Source: Paenibacillus oryzisoli
GTDB taxonomy: Bacteria > Bacillota > Bacilli > Paenibacillales > NBRC-103111
Length of the DNA: 64,000 nucleotides
Direction of reading: 5' to 3'
Assembly (NCBI RefSeq): GCF_001653565.1
Contig: NZ_LYPB01000063.1
Coordinates: 1 to 64,000 of the forward strand
Shown piece by piece: positions 8,312 through 15,499 of the stretch; the first letter of the stretch is position 1; each line of letters begins with the position of its first letter. The position numbers and the translations under genes are program-made. Under the pieces are notes generated by a model. The model was not told the DNA's origin, made no database searches, and saw only the letters and a program-made list of their open reading frames with translations.

Positions 8312-8971
8312 TTATATTTTGTCTTCTGTTATAAACTCTTCAACGCGATCTCTCTTGGAATACATGTCGTACCAAATATCAGCGATTTTATCTTGAACTC
8401 CTGAATTAGGTTGCATCCAAATTCCAATCGATAGATGACCTGCATAAATCCCTTTATCCGCTAATTCGCTGTTCAAATTAAAGATATAATTACGAAGTCC
8501 TGAGATTGCAATTCCGACATTACCCATCCTTGGAACTGGGTGGACTGATGCACCTCCAGTTGTAAATAACAGGGCACCGCTTTGCTTATCCAACATTTCC
8601 GGCAGCACTTGCCGGACACTCGATAAAGCACCTAAAACATTGAATTGAAATTGGTATAAGGCATTTTCTTCGGTTACATCTAATGCTGGTGCTACTGTAT
8701 TGATGCTCGGCGTTGGACTGTATTCAAGAACATCAATAAATCCGTATTTCTTTTTAATAGCGGTAAATGCCATCTCAATCTGTTCTTTATTTAATATATC
8801 TGCTTGAAATGGAGCAGCTTCGATTCCCAATTGTTCTAATTCACTAACCAGCTGGTTCAGCTTTTCTTCATTTCGGGCAATAAGAGCTACGCAAAAGCCA
8901 TTTTGTCCGAATTTCTTTGCAATGGACATTCCTAATCCTTCTCCTGCTCCAACGATCGCTATAGTTTTCAT
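8312..8971 (-). CDS. SDR-fold protein lacking the usual catalytic Tyr/Lys, 219 aa
   Basis: The N-terminus MKTIAIVGAGEGLGMSIAKKF has the Rossmann TGxxxGxG-type motif (as GAGEGLG), and RNEEKLNQLVSEL follows as in classical SDRs that bind NADP. In the active-site region (GALLFTTGGASVHPVPRMGNVGIAISGLRNY) the canonical Ser...Tyr-x-x-x-Lys is not evident: the expected Tyr position is occupied by IAIS. It may be a non-catalytic or unusual SDR. AAGGAG precedes the ATG. First gene of the cassette, divergent from tetR across 197 nt. Confidence 0.75.
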   Translation of the reverse strand: MKTIAIVGAGEGLGMSIAKKFGQNGFCVALIARNEEKLNQLVSELEQLGIEAAPFQADILNKEQIEMAFTAIKKKYGFIDVLEYSPTPSINTVAPALDVTEENALYQFQFNVLGALSSVRQVLPEMLDKQSGALLFTTGGASVHPVPRMGNVGIAISGLRNYIFNLNSELADKGIYAGHLSIGIWMQPNSGVQDKIADIWYDMYSKRDRVEEFITEDKI

Positions 8972-8999
8972 TTAAAATCTCTCCTTTAGTTAGAGTTAA

Positions 9000-9014
9000 T
9001 TATCAATAAGATAA
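9000..9014. promoter_or_regulatory. Candidate TetR operator in the divergent intergenic region
   Basis: TTATC-AATAA-GATAA forms a perfect inverted repeat between the SDR gene and tetR. A second, weaker pair (ATCAT...ATGAT) lies near 9040-9060. TetR regulators usually bind such palindromes between divergent genes, but this is inference. Confidence 0.3.
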
Positions 9015-9168
9015 ATAATGGTCAATGTGTTGTATATTTATCATGTGTTTATTATGATTAATAAAAGGTCAGCATTCAATATTTAATATTTCTGATTTTG
9101 AGAGATAAATTGCAATTTCAGCTCAAATGTCGTATATCTAACAAAAAAAATTAAGGGAATGAGTCATA

Positions 9169-9762
9169 ATGAACAAAAAAACCGATTTGCGTATCATTCG
9201 CTCCAAGCATTCGATTAAAAAGGCGTTTATAGAGCTTCTTAATGAGAAGGGATACGAAGGGATTACGATCCAAGATATTGCCGATAAGGCGATGATTAAC
9301 CGGAATACATTTTACCTTCATTATCAGAACAAGCCCAATTTGTTAAATGCGTCTATGGATGAATTATTAGAAGAACTAAATAGTACACTCAATCTTTGTT
9401 CGAGCAGTAAATCTCCTGTTAGTGGCTCTAAGCTTGAGCAATTAATGCAAACCATACTGGAAAAAATTCAGGACAATATTCCCTTTTACAAAGCATTGTT
9501 ACTTGATGAGAATAGAATTTATGGTTTTCAATCAAAAATGGAGGAAATTATAAAAAATACAGTGGAAGATGGCTTGGATAATACTCCCCTGAAGATTTCA
9601 AAGGAATTATTACTCCAATTTATCGCATCTACTTTTATGGGTATTGTAATATGGTGGGTTAAAAATGATTTTTCTTATACTCCAAAGGAACTCGCTTCTC
9701 AATTCGGAAAAATTCTAACTCATGGACACTTAAAAGCCGCGGGTATTTCAATTGATGATTAA
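9169..9762 (+). CDS. TetR/AcrR-family transcriptional regulator, 197 aa
   Basis: The N-terminal HTH is plain: TKHSIKKAFIEL-like helix 1, then YEGITIQDIADKAMINRNTFYLHYQNK (about residues 29-55), the classic TetR recognition helix with F-Y-xHY. The C-terminal part is a helical ligand-binding domain typical of the TetR_C_8-like group found beside oxidoreductases in Bacillota. Usual length. It is divergent from the SDR/NmrA/FrnE cassette and probably represses it; the ligand is unknown. A terminator follows at 9805-9845. Confidence 0.85.
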   Translation: MNKKTDLRIIRSKHSIKKAFIELLNEKGYEGITIQDIADKAMINRNTFYLHYQNKPNLLNASMDELLEELNSTLNLCSSSKSPVSGSKLEQLMQTILEKIQDNIPFYKALLLDENRIYGFQSKMEEIIKNTVEDGLDNTPLKISKELLLQFIASTFMGIVIWWVKNDFSYTPKELASQFGKILTHGHLKAAGISIDD

Positions 9763-9804
9763 AGTGATAAATGCTTACGAACAGTAGCTGGGAAGATAGA
9801 AAAG

Positions 9805-9850
9805 AAAAGGAGCCCTCTCGAATGACTCGAATAATGGCTCCTTTTCTGTT
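9805..9850 (+). terminator. Terminator of tetR
   Basis: AAAAGGAGCC (9805-9814) pairs with GGCTCCTTTT (9836-9845), followed by CTGTT. Confidence 0.7.
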
Positions 9851-9967
9851 ACTACACTTTCAAAAAATAATATTGCACTCTTGAAGACTAACCGAAACCA
9901 CCAAGGAGTCTTTTTATTTCTCAAACCTCGTATTTCCTCATGATAAGAATGCTACCAGATAGCGCAA

Positions 9968-9996
9968 CAAAGCTGCCGTTTAACGCGGCAGCTTTG
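9968..9996 (-). terminator. Hairpin downstream of small membrane protein gene
   Basis: CAAAGCTGCCG and CGGCAGCTTTG form an 11-bp perfect stem with a 7-nt loop. It lies about 90 nt after the stop at 10089. A second palindrome, AGCTATCG-N-CGATAGCT, follows near 10017-10037 and resembles the interspersed spacer repeat. Confidence 0.5.
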
Positions 9997-10088
9997 ACAT
10001 AGTGTAAATTTTTGAGAGCTATCGTTATCCGATAGCTTAACGATATCCCGAACACCCTTGGTGAAATACTGAGCGCGCGATGTAAATC

Positions 10089-10274
10089 CTATTTCGGTCT
10101 TCTTCTGCTTCTGGAATAGACCACGAGTGCAGCGATTACCATCGCACCGAAACCCAAAGATTTGGCTGACTCGGCTTCCATCCCCAGCAGCATACAAAGA
10201 TTGGTAACCAAGCTTTTCGTTAGGAGTGCAATCACAATCAGCATGATTGGACGCATTATATTGTACTTTTTCAT
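10089..10274 (-). CDS. Small two-helix membrane protein, 61 aa
   Basis: The protein has two hydrophobic segments (about residues 8-30 and 42-55) and a strongly basic C-terminus (YSRSRRRPK), so the tail should stay in the cytoplasm. I chose the ATG at 10274 because AAGGGTGG sits at proper spacing before it; a GTG three codons upstream overlaps that site. The family is not recognised. Confidence 0.6.
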   Translation of the reverse strand: MKKYNIMRPIMLIVIALLTKSLVTNLCMLLGMEAESAKSLGFGAMVIAALVVYSRSRRRPK

Positions 10275-10473
10275 ATGTGCCACCCTTTCTTATATGTCTA
10301 CTACTTAATCAAATAACAACAAGTTATTTATTATTAATTCATTGAGATACAAGTAATCACCTCTTTTTATATGAGTTTCGTATTTTTTTCATTTGTGGAT
10401 TATTCGATAGGCCTTACATACCTCGCCGATGTTTAGAGAAGTTCTATTCAAATGAACCATTCAGGTCATAGAA

Positions 10474-10497
10474 AAAGGCTTGATTGCTCAAGCCTTT
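10474..10497 (-). terminator. Terminator of the 10521-11279 gene
   Basis: AAAGGCTTGA and TCAAGCCTTT form a 10-bp stem with a 4-nt loop; on the minus strand it is followed by TTTTTC. It lies about 25 nt past the stop. Confidence 0.7.
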
Positions 10498-10520
10498 AGT
10501 TTAATGAATCTGTACATTTT

Positions 10521-11279
10521 TCACATCACATTATATGAATTATCTTTGTATGGCGGCTTATCTCCACTTATTTGGCTACCACCTGTAGACATTCCTCCAT
10601 ACCTACTCTCCACTATACTTTTCATCACTTGTTGCCCTTTTATCTCGCCCTTTTCCCACTCTTCAATAAATTTAATCTCAACTTTAGAAGGTTCTATTTT
10701 CTCAGTCTCAATATACCGAATTACCTTGTAACCTTCGATATACAACTCCTTTTTTTGATTTGATTCACTTGGAAACTGGGCTGCATAAAATCCCTTACCA
10801 GATTCTGCGAACTTGATTGCTTCGCTTGCTGTTATTTTTGAATCCTTCATCTTCCAATAAGGATGATATAATCCGTAGCTTATAGAAACAATTATGATAG
10901 GAATGATAGATAGCATTATTATAGATTTTCGTTTGTGTGAGTACCTTCGAATTCCTTCCTCTAATAAAAAAAAGAATAGTGCTGAGCTTCCCCCCATTAA
11001 TATAAATGGGAGGTTTTTTCCAATTAGGCCTGGGATTATGCCGAATATGATATGAAGAAAACCCACGACAACCCATTTTTCTTTAATATTCATTTTGACT
11101 AATAAAAAATTTATACCTATTGATACGCAGATACCATACACAGTTATGAAAATCATGCTGTACATAAAAACGACTATAATCATAGTCCACATATTTGGGA
11201 TAAATTGAAATGTATCTTGTGCAAAGTCCCCTTTATTTGTCAGTATAGTTATGCATAAGGATAAATAACTGGCAGTCAA
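10521..11279 (-). CDS. Membrane protein with extracytoplasmic or cytoplasmic tail, about 252 aa
   Basis: The protein has four or five hydrophobic segments (around residues 1-14, 30-58, 70-105, 118-140) and then a 110-residue hydrophilic tail beginning SKITASEAIKFAESGKGFYAA. The tail reads like a small soluble domain. The family is not recognised. The start is uncertain: the first usual start is TTG at 11279, but the frame stays open and plausibly coding for about 12 codons upstream (LLIRKLHSAF) with only CTG or ATT as possible starts, so the true N-terminus may lie there or have been damaged. Confidence 0.55.
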   Translation of the reverse strand: MTASYLSLCITILTNKGDFAQDTFQFIPNMWTMIIVVFMYSMIFITVYGICVSIGINFLLVKMNIKEKWVVVGFLHIIFGIIPGLIGKNLPFILMGGSSALFFFLLEEGIRRYSHKRKSIIMLSIIPIIIVSISYGLYHPYWKMKDSKITASEAIKFAESGKGFYAAQFPSESNQKKELYIEGYKVIRYIETEKIEPSKVEIKFIEEWEKGEIKGQQVMKSIVESRYGGMSTGGSQISGDKPPYKDNSYNVM

Positions 11280-11436
11280 AAATGCACTATGTAGTTTTCG
11301 AATAAGCAGTCTAATTCCTCATTTCGGGTGTTTTTCTTAATAAAAATAATTATTTGGGGATCCCTATTGAAGTAGCGTAACCCTGTAGTTCATTGATGCG
11401 ATGCTTTTGGGACAATTTCTTAATTAATCTCCAAAC

Positions 11437-11907
11437 TCAAATACCATAGTAGATCATAATGCATTCACCTGATTCAACCGTGGTTGATAATTCGATTAAC
11501 CTTTTTAAAGTATCAAGAATCTCATTTCTGTTAAACGATAATTTCTCGTATGACCCGTTTATTTGAAGATCGTCATCTTCTTTCCAAGTAAACCTTCCCG
11601 TTAAAACTATATCTTCAGGAGCTTCTAAAAACATAAGATACCAGGCATTCATGAGCTTTGTTAGTTTTATTGCTCCTGTTTTTTCAATTATAGAACGACC
11701 ATGATAGTTTAATCCAAATTCATTTTCGTTTCTGTCTGGATTAATAGTTTCAATCCATTTCAGTGAATCCTGCAGGTAGCCGAACAAGTCGTCATTTAGC
11801 TGAACAATATTTTCCCGATTTCTATCCTTATAATCAAAGATTCCACTTAAAGAAATTTCTCCAAACTTACGGTTTGAAATTAGTATGAAATCATGAACTA
11901 AAGCTAT
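11437..11907 (-). pseudogene. Hypothetical protein gene with apparent ATA start
   Basis: The coding frame runs from AAAGGGGGATTTTTT-ATA at 11907 to the stop at 11437 and would give 156 residues beginning (I)ALVHDFILISNRKFGEISLSG. A strong ribosome site sits at correct spacing before the ATA, but there is no ATG, GTG or TTG until the TTG at 11787, which lies mid-domain and lacks a ribosome site. An ATG-to-ATA change is the simplest explanation. AUA initiation is rare and inefficient, so the gene is probably silent or weakly expressed. The family is not recognised; the C-terminal half (GRFTWKEDDDLQINGSYEKL) looks like a compact soluble domain, perhaps an immunity-like protein, but that is speculation. 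Confidence 0.5.
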
Positions 11908-12113
11908 AAAAAATCCCCCTTTAGCGAATTATTTTTAGTTTATATTTTACCATAAATTGTAATTATTCTACTCGTTATTTCAATGAAAACAGAAGCAACT
12001 GCCGCGGCAATCTGCTCCCTGTTTATTGGACTATCGTCTCGATTTCATAACTTAGTAAGTTTGTTCCTATTCATATTCTTAAGGAGAGTATCCATTGCTA
12101 GGTATCTTCACGG

Positions 12114-12347
12114 TCAGATACCCATTCTTTCTAGTTTCATTTTGACCTTCTTAACAGTGCGGAAACAAATAAAAGAAAATATTAAATTTAAAATAAACGA
12201 CGTTACAGCAAGAACATATTCCCCAAGAAGTAAATAAAAAATTAAACTAAACAAACTACCAGCAGCAAAAACAAACATAAACAAGAAGGAAGAAAACTGT
12301 TGTGATTTTAAATAATAATAAATTAGCTTTTTCAAGTTTAGTTGCAC
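12114..12347 (-). CDS. Small two-helix membrane protein, up to 77 aa
   Basis: Two strongly hydrophobic segments (about residues 20-42 and 44-62) are followed by a basic C-terminus (RTVKKVKMKLERMGI). The start is uncertain: a GTG at 12347 overlaps a GGTGGGTG that is better placed for the TTG five codons downstream (MKKLIYYYLKSQQ). The family is not recognised. Next to another uncharacterised membrane-protein gene on the same strand. Confidence 0.5.
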   Translation of the reverse strand: MQLNLKKLIYYYLKSQQFSSFLFMFVFAAGSLFSLIFYLLLGEYVLAVTSFILNLIFSFICFRTVKKVKMKLERMGI

Positions 12348-12419
12348 CCACCATGATATTCTTTTTTTTGTATAGAGAACCGGTTAATTGTTAAATCATT
12401 CATAAGAGGGGTGGATATT

Positions 12420-13031
12420 TTAAAAACAAACATTGGGAATAGATGATGCCGCATAGTTGGCGTCCCTACATGCTATAAACTCCTTATTCGCAGTATATCT
12501 CATTGTCGACTGTATATTATCCTTTAAGCTTATAAGCTCTATAGTAATATCTTCTTTATCATTTAGAGGCTTTATTAATTCTAAAAGATAATTCATATCC
12601 ATTTTAGTAACACTATCTTTCTTTTTAAATATGTAAAATGTTTGCCCACTATGTTGTTCTAAAGTTACTAAAGTGAAGCCATCACTTAAATTCTTTTGAT
12701 AATATGAAGAAGCTTCATCAATCATCTTTTGGTATTGTTTATTATCATAATTTTCTATTACATATGGCCCCGTATTAATTACGGCAAATAAAATAACTGC
12801 CCCCCACAAATAAATAAGGAATTGACCTGTATGAATTAATTTATAATATATTTTGTAAACCATCGTGATTATAATCAATACAAAAATAAGAATTGAACTC
12901 TCTATTAACTTGTCACTTAAATCCGTAGGAGTAAAGAAAATAACCCTTAAGGGATCAATAATAAAGTAACTAATTCTAATAATGAATAAAGTGGTCACCA
13001 AAAGAAATATTGCTATAAAATATCGTTTCAA
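12420..13031 (-). CDS. Membrane protein with C-terminal soluble domain, 203 aa
   Basis: Three hydrophobic segments (about residues 4-26, 45-62 and 70-90) precede a soluble domain of about 110 residues (NYDNKQYQKMIDEASSYYQ...). The TTG start follows AAGAGGAG at 6-nt spacing. Two cysteines near the end (CRD and VCF) could pair if the domain is outside. The family is not recognised. Confidence 0.6.
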   Translation of the reverse strand: MKRYFIAIFLLVTTLFIIRISYFIIDPLRVIFFTPTDLSDKLIESSILIFVLIIITMVYKIYYKLIHTGQFLIYLWGAVILFAVINTGPYVIENYDNKQYQKMIDEASSYYQKNLSDGFTLVTLEQHSGQTFYIFKKKDSVTKMDMNYLLELIKPLNDKEDITIELISLKDNIQSTMRYTANKEFIACRDANYAASSIPNVCF

Positions 13032-13078
13032 TATGCTCTCCTCTTTAGTTAGCGGATGCCCATTCCCAGAATTTTGTA

Positions 13079-13511
13079 TTATGTTATAACTTTAAGTAAT
13101 TCAATTACTCCAGCGGGATATAGAATTCTTTGACCGCGTTCAAAATCGACAACAGGTATCCATAGAGCATAGGTAATTTTTTCACCTTCAATAATTTTAA
13201 AACGTTCTTGCTCATATATATTTGGATCATTTAATTCTACGAGATAGATTTGAGTTATTTCATGCCCTATGTTCTCATCGATTTTAAAATGTTTTCTATA
13301 CATGTGACATGACTTTTAATTGTTATTTGGCACCTAATTCCTCTTGAAATTCTCTTATAAGTGCCTCTTGCGAATGTTCCCCAAGTTCAATTGTTCCGCC
13401 TACTGGTCTATAATTAAATCCTGTACCCATTGAATGTTTTCCTTATTGTTCCTCAACAAGAATCTATTTGTTTCGAGTAACGATTCCTAACACATTGGCA
13501 CGTGGATACAA
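13079..13511 (-). pseudogene. NUDIX hydrolase pseudogene (two nonsense codons plus frameshift)
   Basis: The reading frame starts with TTG behind GAGGAGG (7 nt) and reads YPRANVLGIVTRNK, then TAG (13464-13466, from CAG), ILVEEQ, then TAA (13443-13445, from CAA), GKHSMGTGFNYRPVG. The complete NUDIX box follows: GGTIELGE with REFQEELGA, matching the Gx5Ex7REUxEExGU pattern. Near 13325-13328 one A seems lost, shifting the frame; afterwards ITIKSHVTCIENIFK and the typical C-terminal IYLVELND...LYPAGVIELL continue in the second frame. The protein would have been about 143 residues, a usual NUDIX length. NUDIX enzymes cleave nucleoside diphosphates linked to other groups; this copy is dead. Confidence 0.85.
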
Positions 13512-13686
13512 GTCTCTTCCTCCTCAAATAAAATATCACTAATAAATCAATACTACCATAATTTGGATGTTAATTACTCTTCTAAATTCCCTGCCTTCAT
13601 ATGTTGGTATAGACTGATCAACTCAACCTTTAAAATAAACTCTGTAGATGGATTATTGTACAAAGAATTTAACCTTATGCCTATTA

Positions 13687-14721
13687 TCATAGATGTGAGA
13701 TGTTTACCAATAGGGGAGCAGCCGGAGCGGATTCCGAGGATTGAGCATCTCCTCCGAGCTCCATCACCGCTACGATCCGCTCCTGCGGCCGAATCCCAAA
13801 CGGCTTGCACAATTCCCGGTCATAAATCCATTCCGGAACCGTGCGCCGCACGTGCCAAGGCTTAGATTTGGCCAACAATTGAAAATTTTGGATTAAACAG
13901 CATACCGCCGCGTAATCCTCCTCCTGCTTGTGGGGATCCGCTTCTTCCTTCGCCACGATCAGGAGTGATGCTAGTGACGAATCCCTATTCAAAACTCGGA
14001 GCTTGCCTGCCGCTTCGCCGCCCGTCACATAGATAAAGCGCCACGGTTCCCTTAGTCCATCGTTCGGCGCCCAGACGGCGTCATTCAGCATTTCGAGAAT
14101 GCTTCGCTCGGGAATTCGGACGTTATCGAACTGTGCCCCATCCGCCCCCCCGCCCCCACCGATTGTGGTCCATTTCTGCTTCGCCGGCGTTCTTCTCCGG
14201 GATCTCGGCGCTTTATCGAAATATCCCGTATGCAAAATCCCTGCAAACCTCTCACCTTCCCGCAAGCCGATTTCCGCAAGAAACGACTCGCTTTGAAGCA
14301 TTGGATCCGTATCCCACAGCATGCCCAACCCGCGCTCCCAGCCCAGCAGTTGAAAGTTTTGCATGACACTGCAAACTGCTGCATAATTTTCGTCGCTCTG
14401 CCGCCGATTGGCGGCAGGTTCTGCAATGAAAATCAGGTGAGCAGGAATATCCGTTATCTGTCTTGTGAAAAAATCGATCATTTTGACAGGAATGAGCTTT
14501 CCTAGTTTGCTTTCCTTCATTTTAGCTATCATACTCTCAACCAGTCTTTGACGCGACTCTGGCGTGCCGGCATAAATACAACGCCAACGTGGCGTACCCT
14601 CAGCCTCGTACAGGCTTGCCGCTTTGTCCAGCAAATCTACGAGCAGTTCCTGCGCTACCGGTGTTGCGTTGAATCTCCGGATGGTTCTACGTTCTCTAAT
14701 CGTTTGGGAAAATTCCAACAT
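13687..14721 (-). CDS. Fused double nitroreductase-family protein, 344 aa
   Basis: The protein has two nitroreductase-like modules in one chain. The first (residues 1-195) begins LEFSQTIRERRTIRRFNATPV, with the FMN-contacting Arg pair, and contains ENYAAVCSVMQNFQLLG. The second (about 215-330) starts at ERSILEMLNDAVWAPNDGLREPWRF and repeats the core as EEDYAAVCCLIQNFQLLA. Normal nitroreductases are about 200 residues and work as dimers with FMN at the interface, so this could be a covalent pseudo-dimer. The start (ATG 14721) has GAGGAG at 5 nt. It lies 58 nt after a marR gene, with a palindrome in the gap, and is probably MarR-regulated. Confidence 0.8.
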   Translation of the reverse strand: MLEFSQTIRERRTIRRFNATPVAQELLVDLLDKAASLYEAEGTPRWRCIYAGTPESRQRLVESMIAKMKESKLGKLIPVKMIDFFTRQITDIPAHLIFIAEPAANRRQSDENYAAVCSVMQNFQLLGWERGLGMLWDTDPMLQSESFLAEIGLREGERFAGILHTGYFDKAPRSRRRTPAKQKWTTIGGGGGADGAQFDNVRIPERSILEMLNDAVWAPNDGLREPWRFIYVTGGEAAGKLRVLNRDSSLASLLIVAKEEADPHKQEEDYAAVCCLIQNFQLLAKSKPWHVRRTVPEWIYDRELCKPFGIRPQERIVAVMELGGDAQSSESAPAAPLLVNISHL

Positions 14722-14741
14722 AATCACTCCTCGTAAATATA

Positions 14742-14755
14742 GTTCACTAGTAAAC
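14742..14755. promoter_or_regulatory. Candidate MarR operator between marR and nitroreductase gene
   Basis: GTTCACTAGTAAAC is a 14-bp near-perfect palindrome. It shares the GTTTAC half-site with the palindrome ahead of marR (15285-15298), which suggests one regulator binds both. Confidence 0.45.
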
Positions 14756-14779
14756 AAAATATTCAAAAAAAAATTTAGC

Positions 14780-15274
14780 TTATCTCTCTCCAATATACCG
14801 GTTCATGCCTTGAAAAAACTTCAAGATCGTCTGATGCTCACTATCGGAATAACTGTCCAAAAACCGGATAAAATTCTGCTCCTCTGCTTCATGCAAAGCC
14901 CGATGCATTTCGAACAACTTCTTCCCTAGAGACGTTAGCCGAAAATACACCTCTTTGCGGTTATCGTTGAGCTGGGTCCGATTAATGAGGTTAAGTGCAA
15001 GCAGCTTCTTATTTATCTTTGTAATACTCGCCTTCGACAAATTTAATTTATCCACAATCGCGGAATGATTGATCGGTTCGTGATTGCCGATGCAATCCAG
15101 AACATGGATGGTCGATAAGCTTCCAAGGACACCTTTCAGCTGATGCAGCTGCACAAACTCTTTGATTTCTTTAAGTTCCAGCTCCAACCGCTGTTCTTGC
15201 AAATGGAAAAAATGAAGCAATTGATTATAAATTAACGCTTTGATACTTTCAGGATAATCCATGTTCAGGTTCAC
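14780..15274 (-). CDS. MarR-family transcriptional regulator, 164 aa
   Basis: The central winged helix is typical of MarR: SLSTIHVLDCIGNHEPINH, then AIVDKLNLSKASITKINKKLL as recognition helix and LINRTQLNDNRKEVYFRLT as wing (about residues 55-125). Long helices at both ends form the dimer interface. The start may be GTG at 15274 or ATG at 15262; neither has ideal spacing from the GGAG. The gene precedes the fused nitroreductase gene, a common pairing in which MarR senses quinones or other electrophiles. The effector here is unknown. Confidence 0.85.
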   Translation of the reverse strand: MNLNMDYPESIKALIYNQLLHFFHLQEQRLELELKEIKEFVQLHQLKGVLGSLSTIHVLDCIGNHEPINHSAIVDKLNLSKASITKINKKLLALNLINRTQLNDNRKEVYFRLTSLGKKLFEMHRALHEAEEQNFIRFLDSYSDSEHQTILKFFQGMNRYIGER

Positions 15275-15284
15275 ACTCCATATT

Positions 15285-15298
15285 GTTTACATTGAAAC
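15285..15298. promoter_or_regulatory. Candidate MarR operator upstream of marR
   Basis: GTTTACATTGAAAC is an imperfect palindrome just before the start of marR and shares a half-site with 14742-14755. Autoregulation is the likely purpose. Confidence 0.4.
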
Positions 15299-15430
15299 AA
15301 AAATATCATAGTTTGCGGGATTCAGCAAGTGCCGCTTTCCAGCGCAGAAATTTAAAAGCATTTATATTATCCCCTATACATGTAAAATCGATAGTAGTAT
15401 TCATGTTTGCTTCTTATTACTTGTACGACA

Positions 15431-15465
15431 AAAAGGAGCTGCCACAAGGCAAGCTCCTTCACTAT
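15431..15465 (-). terminator. Terminator of the giant surface-protein gene
   Basis: On the minus strand AAGGAGCTTGCC and GGCAGCTCCTT form a stem with a single bulge, followed by TTTTTG. It lies about 40 nt after the stop at 15500. Confidence 0.7.
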
Positions 15466-15499
15466 TTTATACAGTCGATTCTATGAATGAGTAACTCGA

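Noticed and set aside
13574-13690. Short minus-strand frame downstream of the nitroreductase gene
   Set aside because: It reads a plausible 38-residue peptide (MIIGIRLNSLYNNPS...) but has no ribosome site and no recognisable family; possibly a gene remnant, not supported as a gene.
14085-14426. Overlapping frames on both strands within the nitroreductase gene
   Set aside because: They are GC-rich shadow frames without ribosome sites; the nitroreductase frame explains the region.
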